Both the position numbers and the translations under genes were made by a program. A stretch of DNA of 61,096 nucleotides from Runella sp. (lineage in GTDB: Bacteria > Bacteroidota > Bacteroidia > Cytophagales > Spirosomataceae): positions 1-61,096 of the forward strand of contig JALQYJ010000062.1 of assembly GCA_023254175.1 (NCBI GenBank). Reading direction: 5' to 3'. Below, one piece after another: positions 17,001 to 25,492 of this stretch. The notes under the pieces were generated by a model. It saw nothing but the letters and a program-made list of their open reading frames with translations. It did not search any database and had not been told where the DNA came from. The number at the start of each line of letters is the position of its first letter. The first letter of the stretch is position 1.

Positions 17001-17160
17001 TCAGGGACACGTATTCCAGAATATCTCCAGGTTGGCACTGCAAGGCTTTGCACAGGGCTTCCAAGCTCGAAAACCGAATTGTTTTGGCTTTACCTGTTTT
17101 TAGAATGGAAAGGTTGGCGAGCGTAATGTCCACTTTTTCGGCAAGTTCGGTAAGCGGCAT
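16954..17160 (-). CDS. Helix-turn-helix regulator (YozG/Cro-C1 type), N-terminus probably truncated
   Basis: The 68 residues contain a full HTH: MPLTELAEKVDITLANLSIL, KTGKAKTIRFSSLEALCKAL, QCQPGDILEY. Family members normally start about 11-15 residues earlier, with an N-terminal beta strand followed by AKRKM. Here AKRKM is present upstream of Met1 in frame but the residues before it (FRPSTYQ) are unlike the family and no ATG precedes them. The 3' end overlaps the convergent 110-residue gene. Such regulators usually sit beside a DUF2975-type membrane protein gene; a damaged membrane ORF lies directly upstream. It may still be translated from ATG 17160 without its first strand. Confidence 0.65.
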   Translation of the reverse strand: MPLTELAEKVDITLANLSILKTGKAKTIRFSSLEALCKALQCQPGDILEYVSLTKPPPTGFATCESAY

Positions 17161-17591
17161 TTTACGCTTTGCTTGGTAGGTACTCGGTCTGAAGTCAAAG
17201 AAAAAGTGGTGACAATCGTATCGGCGGGAAAGATAAATCCTTTTTGGTAACGTTGAATAAGACTTTCATTCCGTTTTTTGAGTGACTCCGCGTAATGATT
17301 ATTATCGAAAGCTCCTTTTGTTTTTACTTGGTATGTTTCAGGAAAATAGGAAGAAGTGGCCTTTAAACGGAAAACAATGGTCGTGTTCATAAATGATTCT
17401 TGTAAATCAAGAATGACAGGAATGTTGAAAACGGATTTAGAAAGGCTGCCTTGAGACAACGTTATAGTATCGTCGACATGTAGAGTCTCATTTCTATTCG
17501 ATAATTGTAGGAAAAGAATAAATAGAGGAATAGCAATTGTAAAAGCAATGCACAGGTTACAAATCCAATAGAAGACAGAAACGATATTTAT
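17100..17591 (-). pseudogene. Remnant of a membrane-anchored protein upstream of the HTH gene
   Basis: The frame is open from just after the hydrolase stop (17594-17592) and encodes a clear membrane segment, NLCIAFTIAIPLFILFLQLS, then about 90 external-type residues (NIPVILDLQESFMNTTIVFR; ESLKKRNESLIQRYQKGFIF). No ATG or GTG occurs before the helix; the only usual start is TTG at 17459, after it. The end runs out of frame into the HTH gene. I infer that the N-terminal start and the C-terminal part are both lost, perhaps by the deletion that also clipped the HTH gene. The family is not recognised with certainty. Confidence 0.45.
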
Positions 17592-18464
17592 TTATCTCTT
17601 TGTTAATAAATCGTTTAGCCGTTCTTGATAGAGCCTGAACGTATCTAAACCACGGTGTGCGCCTTTAGGAATGGTAGTAAGAGCAACCTTAGAAGAAGTA
17701 GTAGGTGCTTGAAGAAGAAGCCGACTATTGGCGTAAGGAACGACGCCGTCGCTGCTGCCGTGAAAAAGCTGGATGGGGCAGTGAATGTGTCGAAAACAAC
17801 TATCGGTACGAAACTTGTAGCGCGTCAGCCATTCGTATGGGTAAATGGGCGCGTGCGTGTGGAGAAGGGTAGGAATATTGGCGTAAGGAGCTTCTAAAAT
17901 CAATAAACGAGGTCGATGATTGGCCGCTACGCGGGAGGCCATGCCAGTGCCGAGTGAATAACCATAGACAACCACGGAGTCTTCGGGGCATTGTGTTGTG
18001 ACAAAACCATACAGATAGGAAGCATCGTCGTGTAAAGCAGCTTCGGAACGAGGGCCTGTGCTTTTACCGTAAGTGCGATAATCGTACATGATTACGTCAT
18101 ATCCGCGTTTAGTAAAGCGGGTGGAATATTCGCGCCCCCAACGAGTGAGGTTATCCCGATTTCCGTGGAAAAATAAGACCATTCCTTGCCTTGGTTGAGA
18201 TACTGCCCGAAACCAGAGTGCGTTTAGCTGTACGCCAGCGGTAGGTTTAAAGGTAAGTTCTTGAAAAGGCTGAGAAAACGAATACCGAAAAGCCGCAGGT
18301 AACGTTGTAGGTTGAAGCAAAATAAATGGATGCCCCGCCCAAAACAGCAGCCCTACTAGCAAGTAAAATCCGAATAAATAGGCCAAATAGGCCAAAAAAC
18401 GCAGCATAAGAAAACGAACTAGGAAAGACAAAACCGAACTTTTAGAGACATTTCGAATGGACAA
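17592..18464 (-). CDS. Alpha/beta hydrolase with N-terminal membrane anchor
   Basis: The 290-residue protein has a hydrophobic anchor (about 12-45) and a serine-hydrolase core: oxyanion-side HGN (100-102), YDYRTYGKSTG (127-137), nucleophile Ser170 in YGYSLGTG, an acid in HGSSDGVVPY near 235-244, and His in KGAHRGLD near 270. This layout matches ABHD13/ABHD17-like and bacterial YqkD-like hydrolases anchored to membranes. The substrate may be an acyl ester or thioester. Its stop is directly followed, in the same frame, by the damaged membrane ORF. Divergent from hflX with 136 bp between. Confidence 0.88.
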   Translation of the reverse strand: MSIRNVSKSSVLSFLVRFLMLRFLAYLAYLFGFYLLVGLLFWAGHPFILLQPTTLPAAFRYSFSQPFQELTFKPTAGVQLNALWFRAVSQPRQGMVLFFHGNRDNLTRWGREYSTRFTKRGYDVIMYDYRTYGKSTGPRSEAALHDDASYLYGFVTTQCPEDSVVVYGYSLGTGMASRVAANHRPRLLILEAPYANIPTLLHTHAPIYPYEWLTRYKFRTDSCFRHIHCPIQLFHGSSDGVVPYANSRLLLQAPTTSSKVALTTIPKGAHRGLDTFRLYQERLNDLLTKR

Positions 18465-18600
18465 ATTACAAAAAATCAGCGGAATGTCTTAATTTCGTCT
18501 TTTCCCAAGAAACTTTCTGAGAATCAAGACCGTTTACTTTTATCCGCTGTAATAACAGCGTGTAACTATCATCCCGACGATTCGGGAACAACTATTGTAA

Positions 18601-19836
18601 ATGAATTCAACTGCAAAAAAACAAGAAACAGCGGTTTTAGTCGCTGTCACTACCCAACGACAGTCGCCCGAACAGACCCAAGAGTATTTAGAGGAATTGG
18701 CGTTTTTGGCTACCACTTTGGGTGTCCAAACCGTAAAGACATTTACTCAGAAATTAGAACATCCCGATAACCGAACGTTTGTAGGAAAAGGCCGTTTGGA
18801 AGACATCAAAATCTTCGTGACGGATAATCCTGTTGATATGATTATCTTCGACGACGAGCTTATCCCGTCGCAAGTACGTAACCTTGAAGCCGAGTTTAAA
18901 GACATTAAGGTACTCGACCGTAGCTTGTTGATTCTTGATATTTTTGCCATGCGTGCCCAAACGGCTCAGGCGAAAATTCAAGTGGAATTAGCTCAGTATC
19001 AGTATATGTACCCACGACTTACCCGTATGTGGACGCACTTGAGTCGTCAAAAAGGAGGGGTAGGGATGCGCGGTCCTGGGGAAAAAGAGCTTGAAACCGA
19101 CCGCCGTATTGTCCAAGACCGTATTGCGTTTTTAAAGGATAAGTTGGCCAAAATCGACAAGCAAAGCATGACGCGCCGCAAGGAACGGAGTCGATTGGTG
19201 CGTGTGGCTTTGGTAGGATATACCAACGTAGGGAAATCAACGCTGATGCGCCGTTTGGCCAAGGCAGAGGTATTTGCCGAAAACAAACTCTTCGCTACGG
19301 TTGATTCTACGGTGAGAAAGATGGTGCTTGATAATATTCCGTTTTTGTTGACAGATACGGTTGGATTTATCCGCAAGCTACCCACTACGCTGATTGAGTC
19401 GTTTAAGTCCACGCTCGACGAGGTGCGTGAGGCGGATATACTGCTGCACGTGGTAGATATTTCGCATTCATCGTTTGAAGAGCAAATTGAGATTGTAAAT
19501 CAAACCTTGGCCGAAATCAAAGCAGGCGATAAGCCTACAATTTTAGTATTTAATAAAATTGACGCGTATCAGCCTAAATTAGAGGCGTTTGATGAAGTGG
19601 TTGAGACGGAAGAGGGCGAAGTGGTGGTCGAACAGACCAAGGAGAGCGTGTTGGAGAAGTTAAAGCAGAGCTATTTGACGGGAAAATCAGACCACGTCGT
19701 GTTTATTTCAGCCCAAAATAAAGAGAATTTGGAGGAACTTCGTGCCAAAATGTTTGATTTGGTGAAAGACAAGCACTTTATGATTTATCCTAATTGGCTT
19801 GAGATGCCTTTCACGAACTTTGATTTTGCGGAATAG
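18601..19836 (+). CDS. hflX: GTPase HflX
   Basis: HflX is a ribosome-binding GTPase that splits stalled or stress-damaged 70S particles. The 411-residue protein has the HflX N-terminal domain (KLEHPDNRTFVGKGRLEDIK, 51-70), the linker helix with GGVGMRGPGEKELETDRR (152-169) and the G domain: G1 GYTNVGKS (206-213), G3 DTVGF (252-256) and G4 NKID (318-321). A short acidic insertion (VVETEEGEVVVEQTKES) lies between G4 and G5, as in several Bacteroidota. Start ATG 18601 gives MNSTAKKQETAVLVAV. tRNA-Arg follows 115 bp downstream on the same strand. Confidence 0.96.
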   Translation: MNSTAKKQETAVLVAVTTQRQSPEQTQEYLEELAFLATTLGVQTVKTFTQKLEHPDNRTFVGKGRLEDIKIFVTDNPVDMIIFDDELIPSQVRNLEAEFKDIKVLDRSLLILDIFAMRAQTAQAKIQVELAQYQYMYPRLTRMWTHLSRQKGGVGMRGPGEKELETDRRIVQDRIAFLKDKLAKIDKQSMTRRKERSRLVRVALVGYTNVGKSTLMRRLAKAEVFAENKLFATVDSTVRKMVLDNIPFLLTDTVGFIRKLPTTLIESFKSTLDEVREADILLHVVDISHSSFEEQIEIVNQTLAEIKAGDKPTILVFNKIDAYQPKLEAFDEVVETEEGEVVVEQTKESVLEKLKQSYLTGKSDHVVFISAQNKENLEELRAKMFDLVKDKHFMIYPNWLEMPFTNFDFAE

Positions 19837-19863
19837 TTTTCGAAATTCGCGCAAAATTCGGCT

Positions 19864-19932
19864 GACCTCGTAGTTTAACGGATAGAACGGAACGCCGCTC
19901 GATAAGCGTTTCATAAACGCTTTATATGAGGA
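19864..19932 (+). pseudogene. Degenerate tRNA-Arg copy
   Basis: The stretch copies the first half of the intact tRNA-Arg 87 bp downstream: GACCTCGTAGTTTAACGGAT matches its acceptor and D arm, and AAGCGTTTCATAAACGCTT matches its anticodon arm with CAT in place of CCT. About 14 extra bases separate D and anticodon arms, and no T arm or acceptor 3' strand follows. It cannot fold as a tRNA. I read it as a decayed tandem duplicate. Confidence 0.75.
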
Positions 19933-19950
19933 AAAGTGAAAAATAGTATT

Positions 19951-20022
19951 GATCCCGTAGTTCAACGGATAGAATAAGCGTTTCCTAAACGCTTGATATG
20001 GGTTCGATTCCCGTCGGGGTCA
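19951..20022 (+). tRNA. tRNA-Arg (anticodon CCT)
   Basis: A 72-nt cloverleaf folds: acceptor GATCCCG pairs with CGGGGTC (20015-20021) plus discriminator A; the anticodon arm has loop TTCCTAA with anticodon CCT; the T arm contains GGTTCGATTCC. The CCA end is not encoded. The tRNA reads AGG codons. A terminator-type hairpin follows at 20042. Confidence 0.95.
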
Positions 20023-20041
20023 CAACTTGAGCACTATCAAA

Positions 20042-20074
20042 ACCTAAAAAGCCTCTTTCGGAGGCTTTTTAGGT
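20042..20074. terminator. Bidirectional intrinsic terminator
   Basis: A perfect 14-bp stem (20042-20055 with 20061-20074) with a five-base loop and T/A-rich arms on both sides lies between tRNA-Arg on the plus strand and the serine-hydrolase stop (20091) on the minus strand. It should end both transcripts. Confidence 0.85.
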
Positions 20075-20090
20075 AAAATAAATAGGTTTT

Positions 20091-21389
20091 TTAGTCATCA
20101 ATGGATTGATAAATCAGTTGACGGAACAAATTATTGAGGTTATCACTGCTGCTTTGGGTTTGTTTCATAATCACGCCAATGATTTTTTCTTTGGGGTCGG
20201 CAAAATAGTTAGTGTTGAAATATCCTCCCCATTCAAACGTGCCTGTGCTTCCTTTCGCTCCCTTATCTTCGCCCGCTTTATTGAGGAGGCCGAATGCTAA
20301 ACCATAAGACGAACTGGCTTTATCGCCCCCCAATAAATCTCCTACTTGGTTGCTCAAAATGGTTTGTACTGTTGTGCGACTTAAAAAGCGTTTTCCGCCT
20401 AATTCGCCGCCATTGAGGTACATCATCAAAAACGTAGCGTAATCTTTGGCCGTACTTGATAATCCAGCACCTCCCGAGAAAAATGTTTTTGCCCCTTTAA
20501 TGGGGTACTCAGTATCGTAAAAAGTATTGGGATAGCGCACCCATTGTCCGTTTTGTGGCTTTTGAATCGCTACCAATCGCGAAGCTTTTGCGTCGGGCAA
20601 ATAGAAGTAGGTATCGCTCATGCCCAACGGCTCAAACAATCGTTTCCGCAAAAACTCATCAAAAGGCATTCCTGACATGAGCTCAATAAAATAGCCCAAT
20701 ACGTCCAAGCCTTCTGAATATACGTACTTTTCACCTGGGTGATGGTGAAGGGGGAGTTTGGCGAGCTTCTTGATGTTGTCACTAATTTTGACAGGCTCAG
20801 TCGTGAATAAATCAACAATGCCTGCTTTGTGGTACATAGCCTTGAAACGCTCGTCGGCATCGATAACCCCGTAGCCTAGCCCCGACGTATGCGTTAGCAG
20901 ATGGCGGATGGTGATTTCGGATTTTACGGGTTCGGTCGTGTAGGTAGAGTCCTGAAATTTGAAGTTTTTGAGAACCGTTTGGTTTTTAAATTCAGGAATA
21001 TACTTCGAAATAGGGTCGTCGAGTTGAAATTTTCCTTCTTCCCACAGCATCATCACGGCTGTGGAGGTGATGGCTTTACTCATCGACGCAATCCGAAAAA
21101 TATCGTCTCGCTTCAGAGAGCGGTTTGCTGCATTGTCGGCCATTCCAAAGGCTTTGTAATAGACAATTTTACCGTTTCGTACGATAAGTGCAGATACCCC
21201 TGGGACGCTGCTTTGTGCAATCGCATTTTGAAGTACTCCATCAAGGCGGTTGAGGCGCTCAGACGACATACCGACAGTTTCGGGGGCGGCTTCTGTGAGT
21301 GGAGGGGAGTTTTTGAACGATTTGGTTTGGGCTTGAACTAGCCCAGTTGTGAGGCCAAAAAGGCTTAAAAAAAGGAAAACTTGCTTCAT
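20091..21389 (-). CDS. Secreted serine hydrolase of the beta-lactamase-related family
   Basis: The 432-residue protein has a signal peptide (cut near VQA-Q, residue 20) and the class C beta-lactamase fold: SxxK at Ser102-Lys105 (ASMSKAITST), a conserved TIRHLLTHTSGLGYG, a Tyr-Ser pair in KYVYSEGLDVLG as the YxN-like motif, and a late GGYFNTNYFADPKEK region. Likely a periplasmic esterase or peptidase. It lies 74 bp downstream of an S10-like peptidase gene, and a terminator-like hairpin covers its start codon and first codons. Its substrate is not predictable. Confidence 0.9.
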   Translation of the reverse strand: MKQVFLFLSLFGLTTGLVQAQTKSFKNSPPLTEAAPETVGMSSERLNRLDGVLQNAIAQSSVPGVSALIVRNGKIVYYKAFGMADNAANRSLKRDDIFRIASMSKAITSTAVMMLWEEGKFQLDDPISKYIPEFKNQTVLKNFKFQDSTYTTEPVKSEITIRHLLTHTSGLGYGVIDADERFKAMYHKAGIVDLFTTEPVKISDNIKKLAKLPLHHHPGEKYVYSEGLDVLGYFIELMSGMPFDEFLRKRLFEPLGMSDTYFYLPDAKASRLVAIQKPQNGQWVRYPNTFYDTEYPIKGAKTFFSGGAGLSSTAKDYATFLMMYLNGGELGGKRFLSRTTVQTILSNQVGDLLGGDKASSSYGLAFGLLNKAGEDKGAKGSTGTFEWGGYFNTNYFADPKEKIIGVIMKQTQSSSDNLNNLFRQLIYQSIDD

Positions 21390-21428
21390 AAGGTTCTTGT
21401 AAGTTTATCCCCTTAAGAAGCAAGTTTT
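21376..21428 (-). promoter_or_regulatory. Hairpin sequestering a start codon, terminator-like
   Basis: Arms 21376-21393 and 21411-21428 pair at 17 of 18 positions with a 17-nt loop. On the minus strand the 3' arm contains the ATG (21389-21387) of the serine hydrolase, and it is followed by TTTTCCTTTTTTT, which is also its coding sequence. It can act as intrinsic terminator for the upstream S10 peptidase gene and block translation of read-through mRNA. Confidence 0.7.
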
Positions 21429-21463
21429 TGGTAGATTTTACTGATGTTCTGACCGTCTAATGG

Positions 21464-23017
21464 CTAGTACTTGGCAGGTTGGTTTGATTTCGGTGTTGAC
21501 TTCTTGATGAACTCACGAATATCTTCATTCGATTTTTGAAGGTCTTCCTTCCGTAAGTACATCATGTGGCCGCTGCGGTAGCCTTTCCAGCTCATGCGGT
21601 TTTTGAGTTTACCAGAAGGGTCCATTTGCCACATGTTGTATTGGGCATTGAAATAATCGCAAGCACCGTCGTAGTAACCCGACTGCACCAATAAGTGCAA
21701 GTAAGGGTTTTGTGCCATGGCCTGACGGAGGTTTTCGCCCGTTTGGTCGTTAGAACGGTCCCAAGGGTTGACAGGGCCAAACATGTAGTATTTGAGGTCG
21801 GTCTTGTAGTTGAGCTCGTTACGAAGGTACATATTGATGGCAGGCGTAAACGAGTGCAACCACGACGTCAACTCTGCGTTAAAATCGGGGCGGTCGCCAG
21901 CGTCTTTGCGGTCGATGCCTTTGTAGCGAGAATCCAAACGTCCTACTGTGTAGCCTTCGTCACGCAAAAGTTCTTTCCAGAAGTACTGGAGCGGCATGTT
22001 AAGGTTGTTTTGGAGAACTTCTTTTTCCGAAACCCCCGTATAACGAGCGAGCTTAGCCGCGATGGCTTTGCGTTTGGCATCATCTAAAAACCCGCCCATG
22101 CTCACGGCAGGAAGAAGCTCATTGATGGTAAAATTCTCGACTTCAGGCAAGAAATCGGTCAAGTCTTTTTTCTGTAAATCGGCGGGGAGTTTTTTGTGGT
22201 ACCACGCAGTGGCAGCACAGTAAGGTACTTTCAACGCGGCTTCAGATGCTTCGCCACGCTCGATGCCAAGCGTTGTAGGCGATACCAAAATCACCCCATT
22301 AATATACATCCACTGATTACTTTGGAGCTCAAGAGCTAGGCCCGATACGCGGGTCGTTCCGTAACTTTCCCCGATAAGATATTTAGGAGAATCCCAACGA
22401 TTGTTGCGAGTCACAAACGTCCGAATCCACTCGGCCAAGTACTTAATGTCGGCATTTACCCCAAAAAACTTCGACGTAGGAATGTCTTTGCTAACAGGAC
22501 GTGAATAACCGGTATTAACGGGGTCAATGAATACAATATCGGCTACGTCCAAAATCGAATAGGGGTTTTTCTTGTATCCATACGGCTGCACAGGATACCC
22601 TTCATCGTCGATATTGAGCAAGGCGGGGCCTGTATAAGCCATGTGCATCCATACCGAAGCTGTACCTGGACCTCCGTTAAAAGAAATAACCAACGGGCGG
22701 GTGCCACGGTCTTTTACGTCGCTACGTTCGTAGTACATATAAAATAAACCTGCCATGGCTTTCCCCGCTTCGTCAAACACAGGCATCATTCCTGTGGTAG
22801 CTTTGTAGGGAACTCGCTGTCCTTTTACTGTTACTTCACTCTCGGTAACAACAAAAGAGTCAGGGTTGAAAGGAATACTTTCGCCTGATTTATCTTCTTT
22901 AGAAGGAGCCGTAGAGGTAGACGCTTGGCGGTCGGCACCGCCAGCGGGGCGTTGTTGGGCTTGGGTGAGGTAGCTTCCTGCGAGCAATGCTGCTGCAAAG
23001 AGTAGTGTTTTTTTCAT
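21464..23017 (-). CDS. S10 family serine carboxypeptidase-like peptidase, secreted
   Basis: The 517-residue protein has a signal peptide (to TQA, residue 20), a low-complexity linker (about 21-50), and the S10 core: FNGGPGTASVW (113-123), VFIDPVNTGYS (162-172), nucleophile Ser218 in GESYG, a probable acid in SGYYDGACDYFN and His in YRSGHMMYL near the end. S10 enzymes cut C-terminal residues at acidic pH. Bacterial members are secreted peptidases. The gene is followed by a terminator-like hairpin that runs into the next gene. Divergent from ypdA with a spacer of about 190 bp. Confidence 0.92.
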   Translation of the reverse strand: MKKTLLFAAALLAGSYLTQAQQRPAGGADRQASTSTAPSKEDKSGESIPFNPDSFVVTESEVTVKGQRVPYKATTGMMPVFDEAGKAMAGLFYMYYERSDVKDRGTRPLVISFNGGPGTASVWMHMAYTGPALLNIDDEGYPVQPYGYKKNPYSILDVADIVFIDPVNTGYSRPVSKDIPTSKFFGVNADIKYLAEWIRTFVTRNNRWDSPKYLIGESYGTTRVSGLALELQSNQWMYINGVILVSPTTLGIERGEASEAALKVPYCAATAWYHKKLPADLQKKDLTDFLPEVENFTINELLPAVSMGGFLDDAKRKAIAAKLARYTGVSEKEVLQNNLNMPLQYFWKELLRDEGYTVGRLDSRYKGIDRKDAGDRPDFNAELTSWLHSFTPAINMYLRNELNYKTDLKYYMFGPVNPWDRSNDQTGENLRQAMAQNPYLHLLVQSGYYDGACDYFNAQYNMWQMDPSGKLKNRMSWKGYRSGHMMYLRKEDLQKSNEDIREFIKKSTPKSNQPAKY

Positions 23018-23208
23018 TTAGGTTTAGTTTGGGTGAAAGTTGTAATTGACAGGACACGTAATATAAATGCAAGAAAGCATTCTACTCTATAAATGTAAAA
23101 TTGAATAGCTTTAAAAGGCTAAAATGTCGTTATATTACCTTATTACTGAGATTACTTTTGGGATGAAAGCTGTAATTTTGGGGCTTCATCGAGTAAACAT
23201 AATCCATT

Positions 23209-24216
23209 ATGCAATTGTACGATGTATTGATAGTTGGCGCGGGGCCTTGTGGGCTGGCGGCTGGGATAGAGGCTGCGAAGGCAGGATTGAGCCATTTGAT
23301 TCTTGAAAAAGGGAGTATTACGGAGTCGATTCGTCGGTATCCCAAACGAATGCGTTTTTTCTCTACTGCCGAAAATATTGAGATTGGAGGGATTCCCTTT
23401 CCCATTTCGGATGTCAAAGCCAATCGTAGCGAAGCGTTGCAGTACTACCGAAAAGTAGCGGGGTATTATCGCCTCAACTTTAAATTGTTTACGGAGGTAG
23501 CTCAGGTTATAAAGCAAGACGACGAAGTCTTTGAAATTCAGACGTTAGGTGGTGAAAACTACTATGCCAAAAAGGTGATTGTTGCGACTGGTTATTTTGA
23601 TTTTCCTCGCTTTTTGGGAATAGATGGAGAGAGTCTTCCTCATGTTTCACATTATTATGATGAGCCATTTCAGTACTCTTTTTCCAAAGTAGTGATAGTG
23701 GGAGGAGCCAATTCGGCCGTGGAGGCCGCGTTGGAGATGTACCGTCACGATGTGGATGTCACGGTCGTTCACCGTGGAGAAGATTTTCGTCCGACGGTGA
23801 AGTATTGGCTAATTCCTGATGTAAAAAATCGGGTCAAAGAAGGAAAAATTAAAACGCGTTTTAATAGCCTTACCAAAGCCATTGAGCCTAAGCGGGTCTT
23901 GATAGAAAATATTCAAACGGGGGAAGAAGAATGGCTAGATGCAGACTTTGTATTAATGCTCATTGGATATATTCCCGATGGTGCATTGCTTCAGCGGTGC
24001 GGGGTAGAATTGAGACAGCCGAGCATGATACCCGTGTTTGATTCTCAAACCTTCGAAACCAATGTTGCGGGATTGTATTTGTGCGGTACGGTGGTGGCGG
24101 GGATTCACACGGAAAAAGTTTTCATCGAAAACGGGCGTGACCATGCCGCCGCCATCATTGACCACATTGTAGGGCGCGAAGTGCGAAAAGTAAAAGAATT
24201 GATTGATAGGATTTAA
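23209..24216 (+). CDS. ypdA: YpdA-type bacillithiol disulfide reductase
   Basis: This FAD-dependent NADPH enzyme reduces oxidised bacillithiol in the cytoplasm. The 335-residue protein has an FAD-binding VLIVGAGPCGLAAGIEAAKA near 6-25, where the Cys in GPCG is characteristic of YpdA, an FSTAENIEIGGIPFP segment near 51-65, and a second Rossmann motif VVIVGGANSAVEAALEMYRH near 161-180. The C-terminal GLYLCGTVVAGIHTEKVFIE stretch matches YpdA. It lacks the CxxC of thioredoxin reductases. Together with bshC it indicates a functional bacillithiol cycle. It is monocistronic, with a terminator about 110 bp after its stop. Confidence 0.93.
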   Translation: MQLYDVLIVGAGPCGLAAGIEAAKAGLSHLILEKGSITESIRRYPKRMRFFSTAENIEIGGIPFPISDVKANRSEALQYYRKVAGYYRLNFKLFTEVAQVIKQDDEVFEIQTLGGENYYAKKVIVATGYFDFPRFLGIDGESLPHVSHYYDEPFQYSFSKVVIVGGANSAVEAALEMYRHDVDVTVVHRGEDFRPTVKYWLIPDVKNRVKEGKIKTRFNSLTKAIEPKRVLIENIQTGEEEWLDADFVLMLIGYIPDGALLQRCGVELRQPSMIPVFDSQTFETNVAGLYLCGTVVAGIHTEKVFIENGRDHAAAIIDHIVGREVRKVKELIDRI

Positions 24217-24325
24217 AAAACTGGAGTTGGTATTTTTTAGGCGTCATGTGAAATTCCTTTGTTTGTAATATTCAAGCCATTTCTAGACAATTGGCTACAA
24301 ACTATCCAAAGATTAATACTAATGT

Positions 24326-24359
24326 ATGCTTTTTATGAGTACCTAAAAGGCATTTTTTT
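24326..24359 (+). terminator. Intrinsic terminator downstream of ypdA
   Basis: The arms ATGCTTTTTA (24326-24335) and TAAAAGGCAT pair with one G-T wobble and are followed by seven T. The rest of the 250-bp spacer is AT-rich and holds no gene. Confidence 0.6.
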
Positions 24360-24466
24360 GGATAAAATACAAGTAAATTCTCCTTTAGTGTTTTAAATAA
24401 AGCCCTTTTGTTAAAAAAGTAAATTTTTTGTATATGTCATGTAAGATTAAAAAACTTCTTTCAGCT

Positions 24467-25480
24467 TTAAAGGAGTTCTCTAATAATTTGAGCAGCACTG
24501 AAGGGATGATCTTCTTGAAGAGAGATGTGATGCGAAACGTTGCGTTGTGCTAACTCATAAAGGTAGGCTTTATCGTAGTAATGTAGAGAAATATCGGCAA
24601 CGGTGGCGTAGTCATGCCGTTCGAGGGCTTCAATAATGGCTTTAAAATGCTGCCCTCCGAGTCGTTTTTTGATACGTTCGGTGGCGTTTAGAAGGAGAGA
24701 GTGGTCATAACAGGCATATTCACGCACGAGGCGTTGTATTCGAAGGTTTTTTGGTAAATCAACAAAGATAAATTGCGTAGGATGTTGCATTTGTTTCCAA
24801 AAAGCCAATGGAATAAAACATCTTCCAATGTTCCTGCTTTCACCTTCTAACCAAACCCGACGATTAGGGGCTAAAGTACTCCATTGCTGATGTAGGAGGT
24901 TTTCAAATTGTTCCGAAGAAGGCTGTGGCGTTTGCCCAATGGCACCATAGGCTGAGCCTTTGTGATGGGCGATAGCTTCTAAATCAATGACTTGCTCGCC
25001 CATCTGTGTTAGCGCGCGTAGAATGTCTGTTTTTCCACTGCCCGTTTGTCCTCCTAAAATAACTATATTCTGTGGCCGTTCAAACGATTCTAAAACGTGA
25101 TTACGGTATGCTTTGTACCCGCCTTCTAAGGTAGAAACGTTGAATCCTGCGGTTTTGAGCAGCCAGGCAAAACTACCGCTACGCATCCCACCTCGCCAAC
25201 AATGAACTAGCACTTGGCGTTGAGGGGCGAGGGCATCGGCTTGTTTGACAAAATAGGCGAGTTTGGGGCCAATCAACTCTAGTCCTAGCCGCACGGCCAA
25301 ATCGCGACCTTGTTGTTTGTAACAGGTGCCGACTTCAGCGCGTTCTTCATTAGTAAAAAGCGGAATATTGACTGCCCCTGGAATGTGAGCGTGATGGTAT
25401 TCTTTTGTCGACCGCACGTCGATGATGGGCAAGTGCTGGGCAGCTTGCAAAAAATCAGCGGGAGAGAGTGCCGTCGCCAT
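24467..25480 (-). CDS. mnmH: tRNA 2-selenouridine(34) synthase MnmH
   Basis: MnmH (SelU/YbbB) geranylates 2-thiouridine at the tRNA wobble position and converts it to 2-selenouridine with selenophosphate. The 337-residue protein has a rhodanese domain (IIDVRSTKEYHHAHIPGAVN, 19-38) with catalytic Cys94 in VHCWRGGMRSGS, followed by a P-loop domain starting ILGGQTGSGKTDIL (141-154). Length is normal. It is the last gene of a probable operon with the MTHFR-like gene (12-bp gap) and the S41 protease gene. No selD (selenophosphate synthetase) is in the window; without one elsewhere the enzyme would only geranylate. Confidence 0.94.
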   Translation of the reverse strand: MATALSPADFLQAAQHLPIIDVRSTKEYHHAHIPGAVNIPLFTNEERAEVGTCYKQQGRDLAVRLGLELIGPKLAYFVKQADALAPQRQVLVHCWRGGMRSGSFAWLLKTAGFNVSTLEGGYKAYRNHVLESFERPQNIVILGGQTGSGKTDILRALTQMGEQVIDLEAIAHHKGSAYGAIGQTPQPSSEQFENLLHQQWSTLAPNRRVWLEGESRNIGRCFIPLAFWKQMQHPTQFIFVDLPKNLRIQRLVREYACYDHSLLLNATERIKKRLGGQHFKAIIEALERHDYATVADISLHYYDKAYLYELAQRNVSHHISLQEDHPFSAAQIIRELL

Positions 25481-25492
25481 AAAGTTTCTGGG

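Noticed and set aside
19864-19932. A second functional tRNA with anticodon CAT (Met)
   Set aside because: The acceptor 3' strand and T arm are missing and 14 extra bases break the core, so it cannot fold.
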